A DNA stretch of 64,000 nt from Dickeya chrysanthemi NCPPB 402 (GTDB lineage Bacteria; Pseudomonadota; Gammaproteobacteria; Enterobacterales; Enterobacteriaceae), in the NCBI RefSeq assembly GCF_000406105.1, contig NZ_CM001974.1, positions 1,465,001-1,529,000 of the forward strand. Direction: 5' to 3'. Both the position numbers and the translations under genes were made by a program. Numbering within the stretch: position 1 is the first letter of the stretch; each line of letters begins with the position of its first letter. Below, piece by piece: positions 36,191-46,028 of this stretch. The notes beneath the pieces are model-generated. The model was given only the letters and a program-made list of their open reading frames with translations, was not told the origin of the DNA and searched no databases.

Positions 36191-36570
36191 AAATTTCTTT
36201 CTCCGAACAGGTGTCACAAAGGGTGATATTCAATCATAAGAATTTCTTTTTAATTAGCGGCCACGATAAAAAATAATTACTGACGTTTTTTTATAAATGG
36301 CTGACTTCAATAACATCAATAACGTTTCTCATGCGAAAAGTGGGTTACCGCCATGCAATTCTTCTTTTGAAACGCTATTCCATTCTATTTTGTGCGCCGG
36401 CTAAGAAAATTGCTAACCTTCTGTCATTACAAGGTTTTATATATAGTTCATTTCCTGTTTTCGTACAGACAACGCAAAAATACGCCGCCCGGCCTGGCGA
36501 ATGCGGGATAACGGTATTGTCACTCGAAACATAACAACAGACGACATTACACAGCACAGGGTTAGTAGCC
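36191..36570. promoter_or_regulatory. Promoter region upstream of the chemoreceptor
   Basis: 380 bp between the ldcA remnant and the chemoreceptor gene. No gene is supported. I see no clear sigma-28 (TAAA-N15-GCCGATAA) match. Confidence 0.3.
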
Positions 36571-38169
36571 ATGAAGATTTCGACACGATTATGGAGTTTC
36601 ACCGGAATGCTATCGTTAGGCATTCTGATTATGGGCGCTATTGGTCTTTTTACTGCTGAAAAAGCTAATCAGTCGCTCAAAACCGTCTATGAAGATCGCA
36701 CGGTGGTGCTGGCGCAGTTGGAAAAACTGGAATGGCTGGTGCAGCGTAACCGGGTATTGATCATGGATATGCTGTTATTACCGAATGCACTTAACAAACA
36801 ACAACGTATTGATGAATTAAACCAGAATATGTCCCATATCGGCCAGGTATGGGCCGAGTACCGTGCGACCTACCTGACGCCGGAAGAAACGCGCCTGGCG
36901 GACCAGCTTGCCGAAAACCTGCAACGTTATCACCGGGAGGGCGTACAGCCGACGGATGCGGCAATCCGGGCGGGGCAAACCGATCTGGCGCTACGTCTTT
37001 ACGACGACAAGGTCAGCGCGCTGGAAAAGCAGGGTCACGCACTGCTGAGTCAACTGGTGACGCTGCAGGTTGAGGTTGCCAGAGACGAGTACACCAGCTC
37101 GGTGCAACGTTATCAGTGGCTGAAAACGCTGGCTATTCTGGCGGTACTGGCGGGCATCGGCGGTGCCGCGGTGTTCGGCTGGTTGATGGTGCGCGGTATT
37201 GTCCGCAGCCTGTCGCAGGCGCAGGCGGCGGCCGAAGCGGTAGCGAATGGCGATTTAACCTATCCCATCAATGCCCGTGGGCGCGATGAGATTACTACGC
37301 TACTGAACACCCTGTCGCATATGCAGGAAAGTCTGGGCCGCATAGTCACGCAGGTGCGGCATGGCGCTGAATCGGTGAGGATGGCCAGCGGCGAAATTGC
37401 ACACGGTAACCATGACTTGTCTGCCCGTACGGAATCTCAGGCCAGTGCGCTGGAGCAAACGGCGGCTTCCATGGAGCAATTGTCCGCGACGGTGAAACAA
37501 AATGCGGATAACGCCCGTCAGGCTAACCAATTAGCCCAGACGGCCAGCCAGGTGGCAGAACAGGGGGGAAGCGTGGTCACGCAAGTGGTCGACACCATGC
37601 GCGACATCAATGACAGCGCCCAGCGCATCGCCGATATCATCGGTGTGATCGACGGTATTGCGTTTCAAACCAATATTCTGGCGCTGAATGCGGCAGTGGA
37701 AGCGGCACGTGCCGGCGAGCAGGGACGCGGGTTCTCGGTCGTGGCTGGCGAAGTGCGGGCATTGGCGCAGCGCAGCGCAGAGTCGGCGCGGGAGATCAAA
37801 ACGCTGATTTCCAACAGCGTGGAGCGGATCGAAAGCGGTAGCGCCCTGGCGGATAATGCCGGCCATACTATGCAGGATGTGGTGAATAGTATCCGCCGGG
37901 TGACGGATATTATGGGTGAGATCAGCTCCGCCAGCCATGAACAGAGCAGTGGGGTATCGCAAATCGGCGAAGCGGTGGTGAGTATGGAGCGTACTACCCA
38001 GCAAAACGCGGCGCTGGTTGAAGAGATGGCGGCCGCGGCGGGAAGCTTGAGCAGTCAGTCCGAGGAATTGGTGCAGGCGGTCGGGGTATTTCGGTTATCG
38101 GATCGGGCATCCGGCGCGCGGCCGGACACCCGTGTTGCAGAACAAGAGCTATTGCTGGGGTATCAGTAA
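36571..38169 (+). CDS. Methyl-accepting chemotaxis protein
   Basis: 532 aa inner-membrane chemoreceptor. First membrane helix about 10-30, a periplasmic four-helix-bundle (Tar/Tsr type) ligand domain about 35-185, second helix about 188-210 ([21 protein letters not shown]), HAMP domain about 211-265, and the signalling domain with the highly conserved hairpin tip [20 protein letters not shown] followed by [20 protein letters not shown]. The C-terminus ends LLLGYQ, without the NWETF pentapeptide that tethers CheR/CheB, so adaptation would rely on other receptors. Ligand unknown. It overlaps the convergent ggt gene by 7 bp. Confidence 0.95.
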   Translation: MKISTRLWSFTGMLSLGILIMGAIGLFTAEKANQSLKTVYEDRTVVLAQLEKLEWLVQRNRVLIMDMLLLPNALNKQQRIDELNQNMSHIGQVWAEYRATYLTPEETRLADQLAENLQRYHREGVQPTDAAIRAGQTDLALRLYDDKVSALEKQGHALLSQLVTLQVEVARDEYTSSVQRYQWLKTLAILAVLAGIGGAAVFGWLMVRGIVRSLSQAQAAAEAVANGDLTYPINARGRDEITTLLNTLSHMQESLGRIVTQVRHGAESVRMASGEIAHGNHDLSARTESQASALEQTAASMEQLSATVKQNADNARQANQLAQTASQVAEQGGSVVTQVVDTMRDINDSAQRIADIIGVIDGIAFQTNILALNAAVEAARAGEQGRGFSVVAGEVRALAQRSAESAREIKTLISNSVERIESGSALADNAGHTMQDVVNSIRRVTDIMGEISSASHEQSSGVSQIGEAVVSMERTTQQNAALVEEMAAAAGSLSSQSEELVQAVGVFRLSDRASGARPDTRVAEQELLLGYQ

Positions 38170-39926
38170 CCGATGGCGGCGCCAGCCGGTCGACGTGAAT
38201 CGTTGGCGCCGTACAGATAACCTTCGCGTACCTTGCCGGAAACCGCCGAGTCGTTGCCGGAGTTGGCGGGGATAACGCCTTCCACACCGGGCAACCCGAC
38301 CATGATCAGTTCAGTCGCGCCCCATGGTGTCTGTTCCACCATCTTATAGCCACGCTCTTTCAGCAGCGCGAGCGTATCGGCGGACAAGCCGCGCTGTTCA
38401 TAGTACACCTCGTCCGGCAACCATTGATGGTGGATGCGTGGTGCGTCCACCGCTTCTTGCGGCAGCATACCGAAATCGAGAATATTCAGCGCGCTTTGCA
38501 GCGTGATGCTGATAATGCGCGACCCACCCGGCGAGCCGATCACCAGGAAGATCTTGCCGTCTTTGGTCACCAGCGACGGGCTCATTGATGACAGCGGGCG
38601 TTTGCCGGGCGCAATAGCATTGCGCTCACCCTGGACCAGTCCGTACAGGTTTTTTTCGCCGACTTTGACGGTGAAGTCATCCATCTCGTCGTTCAGGAAG
38701 AAGCCGGTGCCGGGGGCTATCACCACCGCGCCGAAACGGCCGTTCACCGTATAGGTGGTAGAGACGGCATTACCCTGACTGTCGACAATCGAGTAGTGGG
38801 TGGTTTCCGGTTTTTCATGCGGCTCCATACCGGGCTTGACCTGTTCGGACGGCGTGGCTTTGGTGTCGTCGATTTTTTTGCGGATCTCGGCGGCATACTC
38901 TTTGCTCAACAATCGGTCGGTGGGATTTTTGACAAACGCCGGGTCGCCCAGATAGGTGTTGCGATCCATGTAGGCGTGGCGCATGGCTTCGGTCATGACA
39001 TGGATGGCTTGCGCCGAGTTGAACCCCATGCTCTTCAGGTCGTAGCCTTCGAGAATGTTCAGCGTTTCACACATCGTAATCCCGCCCGAGCTGGGGGGCG
39101 GTGACGAGATGAACTGGTAACCACGATAGTTGCAGGTGATGGGTTTGGTTTCGGTAACCCGGTAGTTGGCGAAGTCGGCGGCAGTCAGGATGCCGCCGCC
39201 TTTTTTGGCGGCGTCTTCGATTATCTGGGGGATTTTACCCTGGTAGAACGCATCCGGGCCTTTATCCGATATCGCCTGCAATGTGTTGGCTAAATCGGCC
39301 TGTACCAGCCGGTCGCCCGGCTGTAAGGCAGAACCGTCCGGGCGCAGGAAAATGCGCGCAGACTCCGGGTCTTGCTTAAACCGTTTGACGGTAGTGTCGA
39401 GGATATCGGTGTCGCCGCGGGTCAACACAAAGCCTTCCTGCGCCAGCCTGATGGCGGGCGCCATCACCTGAGCGCGAGTCAGCTTGCCGTACTTTTCGCG
39501 TGCGGTTTCCAGCCCCAGCACCGTGCCGGGAACACCCGCCGCCAGATAACCATACAGGCTGGCGTCTTTTTTGACTTTGCCGTCGGCATCCAGATACATG
39601 TTGGCAGAGGCGGCGGCCGGCGCGGTTTCACGGAAGTTGATAAATGTGTCCTGACCATCCGCCAGGTGAATCGTCATAAACCCGCCGCCGCCAATGTTGC
39701 CGCAACAGGGATTGACGACCGCCTGCGCGTAACCGACGGCGACTGCCGCATCAATGGCGTTGCCGCCCATTTTCAGAATATCGACACCGACTTGTGATGC
39801 CAGATGCTGTGAAGTCACCACCATCCCGTTCTTTGCTTCCACTGCGGGTATGGAAACTGCGTGGACGGCACCGCTGACCAGTAATGCCGCCAGACTTAAC
39901 GGTAGCCGCCATTTTCCTGATGCCAT
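38163..39926 (-). CDS. ggt: Gamma-glutamyltranspeptidase, periplasmic
   Basis: 587 aa proenzyme that hydrolyses or transfers the gamma-glutamyl group of glutathione and related peptides. Signal peptide at residues 1-23 ([19 protein letters not shown]). Self-cleavage should occur before the nucleophile Thr about 376 in [20 protein letters not shown], giving large and small subunits. Other conserved parts: [45 protein letters not shown], and in the small subunit LNDEMDDF and [11 protein letters not shown]. Start at 39926 has GGGGG upstream; the frame's earlier start adds a Thr-rich stretch without family support. It shares its 3' end with the chemoreceptor gene. Confidence 0.95.
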   Translation of the reverse strand: MASGKWRLPLSLAALLVSGAVHAVSIPAVEAKNGMVVTSQHLASQVGVDILKMGGNAIDAAVAVGYAQAVVNPCCGNIGGGGFMTIHLADGQDTFINFRETAPAAASANMYLDADGKVKKDASLYGYLAAGVPGTVLGLETAREKYGKLTRAQVMAPAIRLAQEGFVLTRGDTDILDTTVKRFKQDPESARIFLRPDGSALQPGDRLVQADLANTLQAISDKGPDAFYQGKIPQIIEDAAKKGGGILTAADFANYRVTETKPITCNYRGYQFISSPPPSSGGITMCETLNILEGYDLKSMGFNSAQAIHVMTEAMRHAYMDRNTYLGDPAFVKNPTDRLLSKEYAAEIRKKIDDTKATPSEQVKPGMEPHEKPETTHYSIVDSQGNAVSTTYTVNGRFGAVVIAPGTGFFLNDEMDDFTVKVGEKNLYGLVQGERNAIAPGKRPLSSMSPSLVTKDGKIFLVIGSPGGSRIISITLQSALNILDFGMLPQEAVDAPRIHHQWLPDEVYYEQRGLSADTLALLKERGYKMVEQTPWGATELIMVGLPGVEGVIPANSGNDSAVSGKVREGYLYGANDSRRPAGAAIGY

Positions 39927-40095
39927 AGAACCCCCTTGTTGTTTTATTGGCGTTGTTGTTAGTGCTGTGTTGGTTGTGTGTTCAGTCATGCATGTCGTAT
40001 GCCATTTTTACGTTGAACAACATGGCGTTATCAGTGTAACCGCGGCGGCATGTCATGCCCGGAAAATCTTCAGGAATGTGATCGGACAAAATCTT

Positions 40096-40383
40096 ATGCC
40101 GTTTCGCATCGAGCGTGATCTCCGTCAGGAGCGTGTTGCTCAGAAGCTGGAGCCGTTGCACACGGTGATGCTGCGTGTTCGCCTGCCCGGCGGCATTATC
40201 ACGCCGCGCCAGTGGCTGGGCATCGACGCGTTTGCCCGCGACCATACCCAGTACGGCAGTATCCGTATTACCAACCGGCAAACGATACAATTGCGCGCTG
40301 TTCTGAAGAACGACATCAAACCGGTGCACCCACTGTTGCACCATCTTGGGTTGGACTCGCGAGCCACGGCAGGCGATGGCTGA
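40096..40383 (+). pseudogene. cysI: Fragment of sulfite reductase hemoprotein (cysI)
   Basis: About 95 codons match an internal N-terminal part of Cys[21 protein letters not shown] then [40 protein letters not shown] and [20 protein letters not shown]. All siroheme/[4Fe-4S] cysteines and the first ~70 residues are absent; the frame ends in TGA just after this block. No cysJ or cysH neighbours are present, so this is a stray piece from a duplication or an old insertion. The in-frame open stretch extends somewhat upstream without family similarity. Confidence 0.8.
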
Positions 40384-40443
40384 CCTTTGTCAGGCATCGC
40401 CTTCGTGTTAACCGCAAGCTATGTGAGCAGACAAGCGTTCGCG

Positions 40444-41691
40444 CTAGCTTCGGGCCATGTGTCGGGTGTAGGCATCGTGCACGGTGGTGACGATCTGCTC
40501 GCAGACGGCCTGAGTAGGAACACATTGCTGCCGGGTACGTCGACAATTTTCCGCAATATCGGGATCGTCCAGGATCTGGCGTAATTTCTCATCCAGGTTG
40601 TCGATATCGCTGTCTTTAAGCCATGTTCCGCATTTCATGGCGGTGACCCGGCGAGCGTTGTCGAACTGATCAAAGGCACTGGGAATAACCAGTTGAGGGA
40701 TGCCGGCCGCGAAAGATTGCGCCATGGTGCCAATGCCGCCATGATGGAGAATGGCGGCGCACTGATGCAGGTATTGACTCAGGTTGATATGTCGCTCGAC
40801 ACGAATGCCGTCATCGTCGGCTAAATGGTGGTCTAGTTGGCTGATGATCAGACATTGATAACCTCGTTGGCGGGTTTTTTTGACCAGAGAGACGATCAAT
40901 TCCCGCTTAGTGCTCAATGCCCAGCTCGGCATGAAAATCACGGTAGGCGCACGTGCAATGAAGCGTGCCAACTCATCATCTTGCTGGTTATCCAGCAAAT
41001 TAAATAATGGAAAACCCACCTGACGGACATGAGCCGGCCAGTCTGGCAACGGGGAGGCAAACCATTCCGGGAACAGGCATAGCAAAGCCGAATCTGAATG
41101 ATGCGTCCATGATGTCAGAATGCGTTCGATACGCGGTAACTGTAGCTGGCTTCTGAAGTTGTTGATAAAGGGCGCCAGTGTACGGTCAACCAGGTATTTC
41201 TCGACAAAATACAAAAACAGGCGGCGCAGACTTATCGGCAGTCGCCGACTCCATGCCAACTGACGATGCTGGGGCGGATCGTAACTGGAGATAAATGTTG
41301 AAGGTGTAACACGGACGGGAATGACGCAGCAGCCATGGGTTTCACTGAACATCTTAGCGGAGAACGACCACAGTGATGTGAGGATGACTGAAGAGCTGTC
41401 TACCCATGGTTCCAGCGCGTCATAGGCCGGTTTTTGCTGCGCATTCATGTAATTAACCATTTCATTGAAGGCGGAGCGTTGATGCCATAATCGTTGTGAA
41501 TTAACCGTACGTAAATACTCTTCGCTACTGCCAACCGGAATAAAATGAAGCCCTCTTTCCTTTGCCGTTTTCTCAAAATATGGATTAGTACAAAGGTAAA
41601 CCTCTAATCCTGCATTCTTTAATGCTTCTCCTATTAAGATGAATGGATAAACATCTCCGGCAGAGCCAAGTGTGGATAAAAATATCCTCAT
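40444..41691 (-). CDS. UDP/NDP-glycosyltransferase, GT1 family (MGT/RhlB-like)
   Basis: 415 aa, GT-B fold. N-terminal acceptor half starts RIFLSTLGSAGDVYPFILIGEAL, the H/D-x-x-P start of COG1819 enzymes. The C-terminal donor half has ERHINLSQYLHQCAAILHHGGIGTMAQSFAAGIPQLVIP (read in parts), where HHGG-G-T binds the nucleotide-sugar diphosphate, followed by the donor-loop residues DQFDNARRV (about 345). Relatives glycosylate macrolides, sterols, carotenoids or hydroxy-acids (RhlB). No biosynthetic gene is adjacent, so the acceptor is unknown. GGAGGG ribosome site. Last clearly backbone-like gene before the mosaic region. Confidence 0.88.
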   Translation of the reverse strand: MRIFLSTLGSAGDVYPFILIGEALKNAGLEVYLCTNPYFEKTAKERGLHFIPVGSSEEYLRTVNSQRLWHQRSAFNEMVNYMNAQQKPAYDALEPWVDSSSVILTSLWSFSAKMFSETHGCCVIPVRVTPSTFISSYDPPQHRQLAWSRRLPISLRRLFLYFVEKYLVDRTLAPFINNFRSQLQLPRIERILTSWTHHSDSALLCLFPEWFASPLPDWPAHVRQVGFPLFNLLDNQQDDELARFIARAPTVIFMPSWALSTKRELIVSLVKKTRQRGYQCLIISQLDHHLADDDGIRVERHINLSQYLHQCAAILHHGGIGTMAQSFAAGIPQLVIPSAFDQFDNARRVTAMKCGTWLKDSDIDNLDEKLRQILDDPDIAENCRRTRQQCVPTQAVCEQIVTTVHDAYTRHMARS

Positions 41692-42242
41692 GATTCCCTC
41701 CTGTTCGCCAGTATTTCCGACGCATATCTTCCTTGATGTGTAATTTATTACCGTAATTAATCATGACATGGACAATTACGTTTTCACGGATCTCAGCGTT
41801 TTTCCTTTACCCCGCATGAGGCTGGTTTGCTGAGGATAGGGCGTCTCGCCTGTTCTGGTAAGACGTCATACCGTAACGGTTACGCTGGGCCGCGATAATA
41901 ACAATCGACGGGTCAACGTGTTGTCGCGAGTATAGGGGAGGTAGTGTAAGGCTGTACAGGTATTATTTCGGCAGAGGGTTTTAATAGTGATTACACATTG
42001 ATTTGTTTTTTATATATAAAAATAAAATAGCAAAAAAAGAGATAACAAAATTAAATAATCACGACTTTTTAGGTGTTGAAGAGATTGCGTAATGCTCTGA
42101 TTAATATTTTATTGATTGATTATCAACCTAAGCGAAAAAAGCAGCTAACTCGTTTCATTTTTGCATTAATTCGGTTGTGATGATGACTATGTTGATCGTG
42201 AGTTATGCATTGTTCAGCGAAGATGCCTGACGGGTAACAGCG
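41692..42242. other. Intergenic junction, no gene seen
   Basis: About 550 bp, AT-rich in its second half, upstream of the glycosyltransferase. A 7-bp hairpin CCTGACG / CGTCAGG (42226-42247) lies exactly where the base composition changes from backbone-like to the GC-rich block. No att core or target-site duplication was identified. Confidence 0.4.
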
Positions 42243-42443
42243 TCAGGGAGATGCATACCCGACAAAAGAAAATGCCTCGCAACTTTTGTTCCAACTGGCG
42301 CGAAGCGCGTTCAAGAGTGCCCCCTTGGGCTGAGCACCGGACAACTGCGTTCCATCCTCAAGAACGAAGAACGGGACACCGCGAATTCCCTGGACCTCGG
42401 CCTGCGCTTCTTCACACCTGTCACCGTGTGCCAGAGGCAGCAT
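42243..42443 (-). pseudogene. C-terminal fragment of a DsbA/FrnE-family thioredoxin-fold protein
   Basis: About 50 residues (EEAQAEVQGIRGVPFFVLED then GTQLSGAQPKGALLNALRAS) match the end of FrnE-like DsbA proteins, including the cis-Pro loop GVPFFV. The CxxC active site and the rest of the protein are not found upstream. High-GC codon use unlike the backbone genes. Confidence 0.65.
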
Positions 42444-42564
42444 GCGAAACGCCTGTTTTCCTTAGGTCATGGCTCGCTGGATCGAATCACGCCGCTTTCA
42501 ATGGCAACATCGGCTCGCGACTGGCTGGATGCCAAGAGCGGCAAGGTTTCCCTGCACACCTATT

Positions 42565-42618
42565 CAGCCGCAGGGCGAGATCGTGAAGCAGGAAGTCCAC
42601 GATCTCGCCCTGTGGCTG
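42565..42618. repeat. Long inverted repeat (21-bp arms) beside gene debris
   Basis: Arms 42565-42585 and 42598-42618 are complementary at 20 of 21 positions, the exception being a G-T pair, around a 12-base loop; the inner core is CAGGGCGAGATCGTG / CACGATCTCGCCCTG. No T-tract, so a simple terminator is less likely than a mobile-element end or a fold-back relic. Confidence 0.6.
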
Positions 42619-42780
42619 TGCGACTGCTTGGCAAAAGTTGGCTAAGGGGGCGAGTGTGGCCCCTACTGAAAGTTTCTTGTCAGTCTGGAATCTTTTCAGC
42701 TAAATGACGCTACCGCGGGCTATCTGCGCTTTAGGTGGACTGCGCTGCTCACTCAGCTCAGTGCAAGTGCAAAAGAACGG

Positions 42781-42803
42781 GCACTCTCCTCTCTGGAGAG
42801 TGC
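42781..42803 (-). terminator. Terminator of the GC-rich reductase operon
   Basis: Perfect 9-bp stem GCACTCTCC / GGAGAGTGC, 5-base loop, just after the stop of the 42815-43459 gene; on the minus strand followed by a modest T-rich CGTTCTTTTGC. Confidence 0.65.
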
Positions 42804-42814
42804 GCCTTGGATGA

Positions 42815-43459
42815 TCAGATCTTGATGAAGTTGGCACCCGACAGGGGGCCGAACGGAAGCTGAGCCAGGCGACCGCCGACATCCAGCGATCCCAGATCGA
42901 CAGAGAAGTAGCCGATGGCATCCAGGATCTTCTTCACTTCCGCTTTCGCGGCCACGTCGTCGCCGGAGTAGAACTGCACGCGCCGCCCACCGGAGACCTC
43001 GGGCTGTCCCAGCACGTTCACATCCAGATGGTTCAGCGCCTTGACCACGCGGGCACCCGGCACGAAATCACGGAAGACTTCGCTGGAGTACTTGCCACCG
43101 AGATCGATGGGCTTGATGCCATAGGCAGCCAACGGATTGCTCGCATCGTTGCGTTCGGGCGAATCCAGGTCGAGGAAGGCGACGGGGTTGGTGCCATCGA
43201 TGACGATGCGCCCATTCCAGTCAGGCAGGTCGGCCAGCGCCTGGCCCAAGTCCACCCAACGCACCGCTATGAGGACGACGTCTGCTGCTGCGGCCTCTGC
43301 TACCGTACCCGCCTTGATGGAGGGACCCAGCTCAGCGACCAACGATGCGAGCGACTCCGGACCGCGTCGGGTCGAGATAATGGCTGACTGGCCGCTTTTT
43401 GCCAGGGCGCGTGCCACGTTGGAGCCGAGACCGCCTGAGCCAATGATGCCGATAGTCAT
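42815..43459 (-). CDS. NADPH-dependent F420-reductase-like oxidoreductase (NAD-binding)
   Basis: 214 aa. Rossmann start TIGIIGSGGLGSNVARALAKSG with the NADP-specific STRRG after beta-2 (about 29-33), then DVVLIAVRWVDLGQAL, NPVAFLDLDSPE and VVKALNHLDVNVLGQP. These are features of the COG2085 family (F420-dependent NADP reductase-like; NADP_bind). Enterobacteria lack F420, so the partner is probably another flavin or substrate. AAGGAA ribosome site at 43459; the frame's earlier start is unsupported. Last gene of a three-gene minus-strand unit, though about 114 bp separate it from the pirin gene. GC-rich codons suggest a beta-proteobacterial or pseudomonad source. Confidence 0.8.
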   Translation of the reverse strand: MTIGIIGSGGLGSNVARALAKSGQSAIISTRRGPESLASLVAELGPSIKAGTVAEAAAADVVLIAVRWVDLGQALADLPDWNGRIVIDGTNPVAFLDLDSPERNDASNPLAAYGIKPIDLGGKYSSEVFRDFVPGARVVKALNHLDVNVLGQPEVSGGRRVQFYSGDDVAAKAEVKKILDAIGYFSVDLGSLDVGGRLAQLPFGPLSGANFIKI

Positions 43460-43573
43460 GATTCTTTCCTTATTTGATAAGAGGCCCGGGCACGAATCGC
43501 TCGGCACCTGAAATGTTTGATTGAACACTAACGCCCCGACTTGAACGCGCAGGGCGGCCGAACGAGGTGGACT

Positions 43574-44413
43574 TTAGGAAAGCCGCCCCGCCTTTTGCAA
43601 CTCCTGCCTTATGCGTTGGATCCCGGTCTCGCCGCGAACCAGAGCCTCCTTGCTGGTGTGCACTGAGTAGTACCCCAACACCAGATCATGGGGATGAGGC
43701 ACGGCCGACCCGAGCACAAAACTCGTATCTTCCTGCGCGACGAAGTCGATGGTCTCGCCGGAAGGTTCAAACCCCACGAGCTCGCCGGCCTCCATCGACT
43801 CGTCTGTAGTCAAACGCCCGGTCGCTAACGCTACCCACGTCACGGTATGGCCTTGCGGCGGCGTGTACGACCACTGTTCGCCCTTGCGCAGACGAACACC
43901 CAGATAGGTCATGCCTGCAGGCAGTTCCGCGGCACTGTGCGCCCCGCCATATTCGCCAACCAGTACACGCGCTGGCCCCACCTGAGGCACTTGCGTCGGC
44001 GCGAGGTATTGGCTGCGCGCTGGCCCGTTTTCTTGCGCGGCAGGCAGCGCCACCCAGAGCTGAAAACCGCGCCCCATCTTCCCGCCGACTGGTGCGCCGG
44101 TATGCCATACCCCACCGCCCGCTACCATCACTTCGACGCCGCCAGCGGGCAGTACGCCGGCTTCGCCTGTTGAGTCCTCGTAGCGAATGTCCCCTTCGTC
44201 CATGAAGGTCACAGTCGCGATGCCGGAGTGCGGATGCATTGCGAAATTCTGGTTGGTGCCATCGGGGCGGAAGTGCACCAGGTCCAGGAATACGAAAGGT
44301 TTCAGGTGCCGTCCCAGATCCGAGGGGGTCATCAGGCGCGTGACGGGACCGTGCGTGGAGCCACGGGTACGGTGCATGACCGAGCGCCCCCGAGTTGCGA
44401 GTACGGCGCTCAT
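43574..44413 (-). CDS. Pirin-family protein (bicupin)
   Basis: 279 aa. N-terminal cupin with the metal-binding pattern FAMHPHSGIATVTFMDEGDI (His-X-His about 61-63, Glu later) and the GVEVMVAGGGVWHTGAP block (His about 105), then a second cupin of the Pirin_C type. Bacterial pirins are Fe-dependent; YhhW-like members oxidise quercetin, others act as redox-responsive cofactors. The start ATG overlaps the upstream FMN-reductase stop (ATGA, 44410-44413), so the two are translationally coupled. The first ~20 residues (RSVMHRTRGSTHGPVTRL) are family-like. Confidence 0.85.
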   Translation of the reverse strand: MSAVLATRGRSVMHRTRGSTHGPVTRLMTPSDLGRHLKPFVFLDLVHFRPDGTNQNFAMHPHSGIATVTFMDEGDIRYEDSTGEAGVLPAGGVEVMVAGGGVWHTGAPVGGKMGRGFQLWVALPAAQENGPARSQYLAPTQVPQVGPARVLVGEYGGAHSAAELPAGMTYLGVRLRKGEQWSYTPPQGHTVTWVALATGRLTTDESMEAGELVGFEPSGETIDFVAQEDTSFVLGSAVPHPHDLVLGYYSVHTSKEALVRGETGIQRIRQELQKAGRLS

Positions 44414-44994
44414 GCCGTGATCCTTGCGGACTTGAGTGCCTTGGCCCACCAGGCCAGGTCGTCCAGCATGTCGCCGGCTGCTTGCGCAAGATGCGGGAAG
44501 TCCCCGAACTGCTGGCTCTGCTGCCAGACGCCCATGAACTCCACCATGCCGATATGCACGGCATTGCGCACCGGTACCATCTGCAACTCGACCGCGACCA
44601 GTCGCAGTTGTTCAACGGCTCGCGCAGCGCCCACGCTGCCATAGCCGACGAAGGCGATCGGCTTGCGGGCGAATTCCTTGTACGCATAGTCGAAGGCATT
44701 CTTCAGCACTGCGGTCGGACCGTGGTTGTACTCTGGGGTCACGACGATCAGGCCATCGAAGGTATCAAGCTTCTGCGCCCAGCGTTGCGCTTCCTCGTTG
44801 CTCACCGGGCCCCAGGCAGGAGACACCGACTCCGCAAAATACGGTAGCGGATGGTCGCGCAAATCGACCAGCTCAACGCTCAGGTCTGTGCGTTGTTTGG
44901 CGATGTTGTGAATCCACTGCGCGGGCTTGTCGCCAAAACGGCCCTCTCGCGTAGAACCGATGATGATGCCGATACGGGGTTGAGCAGCACTCAT
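44410..44994 (-). CDS. NADPH-dependent FMN/quinone reductase
   Basis: 194 aa flavodoxin-fold protein: FMN loop IIIGSTREGRFGDKPAQWI (about 10-28), LVDLRDHPLPYF, and LIVVTPEYNHGPTAVLKNAF (about 82-101) with the EYNHG signature. A GYGSVGAARAVEQLRLV segment follows. First gene of the minus-strand reductase unit and divergent from a LysR gene, the classical arrangement for an effector-induced quinone/nitro reductase operon. GGAGAC ribosome site. About 34 residues shorter in C-terminal hydrophobicity than ChrR, but otherwise normal length. Confidence 0.87.
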   Translation of the reverse strand: MSAAQPRIGIIIGSTREGRFGDKPAQWIHNIAKQRTDLSVELVDLRDHPLPYFAESVSPAWGPVSNEEAQRWAQKLDTFDGLIVVTPEYNHGPTAVLKNAFDYAYKEFARKPIAFVGYGSVGAARAVEQLRLVAVELQMVPVRNAVHIGMVEFMGVWQQSQQFGDFPHLAQAAGDMLDDLAWWAKALKSARITA

Positions 44995-45101
44995 GACAAA
45001 GTCTCCAGTGGTTGACGATGTATGTACTTTATTCCTGCTCGCATTGATTGAATAGATGGTTTAATGTGAGTGAACTCGTCCATATTTATAACTAATCATC
45101 G

Positions 45102-46019
45102 ATGCTAGACCTTAACCATGTAGCTATATTCGTCCACGTTGTGCATTGCGGCAGCTTTGCCGAGGCCTCACGGCGCCTGGGCGTGCCACCCAACACCCTC
45201 AGCCGCCGCGTACAGCAGTTGGAAGAACAACTGGGCACGCGCCTGATGCAACGCACGACCCGCCACCTGGCGCTCACGGCTGCGGGGCAGGCGTTCCATG
45301 ACCGCTGCGCCAATGCTGTGGATGGGCTGTTCGACGCCGGCCGGGAGTTGACCTCTGGCAACGACGAGCCCAGTGGCCTGGTTCGGGTGGCCGCGCCAGC
45401 CGACTTTTTCGATTTCTTCCCCATGGAATGGATGAACGAGTTCATGGCCGCGTATCCACGGGTGCGCCTGGACTTCGTACTCAGCGACGGCAGGGCTGAC
45501 TTGATCGCCGAGCGCATCGACGTGGCCGTCCGGGGAGGGATACTGGAGGATTCAAGCTTCTTTGCGCGCAAGGTTTTTGACGAGGGGACGGATGGGTTGG
45601 TGGCCAGCCCGGCGTATCTAGCCGCACGTGGTACGCCTCAAACGCTGCAGGAGTTAGCCGACCATGATTGCCTGTTCTTCAGCCACCCCAGTGGCCAGGG
45701 TGTTTGGCGCTTGACAGCGGCAGACGGAAGCGAGAGCGAGGTGCATGTGGCGGGACGCTTCAGCGCCAATACGGCGCAGGCTTTGCGCAAAGCGGCGCTG
45801 TCTGGCTTCGGTATTGCACTGCTTCCGTCTACCATAACCATAGACGGCCTCAAGTCCGGCGCGCTCACGCGTGTGTTGCCCCAGTACTCCCGGAAGGGCC
45901 ACTGTCTGAATCTCGTGTACCCCAGTCGACATCATCTGCCACCGGCGGTCTCCGCATTCATCGACATGGTCGCGAACAAGTTGGTGAGCAGCGCCATGCT
46001 GACCCGAATGTCTCTCTGA
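45102..46019 (+). CDS. LysR-type regulator, divergent from the FMN reductase operon
   Basis: 305 aa. N-terminal wHTH (LNHVAIFVHVVHCGSFAEAS, then RRLGVPPNTLSRRVQQLEEQ, residues 4-43), and effector domain with VRVAAPADFFDFFPMEWM and DLIAERIDVAVRGG, typical of the YafC/DmlR-like group. The 107-bp divergent intergenic region has TATTC / GAATA arms (45030-45054), a possible binding site for it. The GC-rich coding style matches the three genes it faces, so the four probably moved together. Predicted to activate 44994-42815 in response to a quinone or aromatic effector. Confidence 0.85.
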   Translation: MLDLNHVAIFVHVVHCGSFAEASRRLGVPPNTLSRRVQQLEEQLGTRLMQRTTRHLALTAAGQAFHDRCANAVDGLFDAGRELTSGNDEPSGLVRVAAPADFFDFFPMEWMNEFMAAYPRVRLDFVLSDGRADLIAERIDVAVRGGILEDSSFFARKVFDEGTDGLVASPAYLAARGTPQTLQELADHDCLFFSHPSGQGVWRLTAADGSESEVHVAGRFSANTAQALRKAALSGFGIALLPSTITIDGLKSGALTRVLPQYSRKGHCLNLVYPSRHHLPPAVSAFIDMVANKLVSSAMLTRMSL

Positions 46020-46028
46020 ACGCGATTT

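Noticed and set aside
42565-42618. Integron attC site
   Set aside because: The arms lack the GTTRRRY/RYYYAAC core sites and there is no integrase gene.
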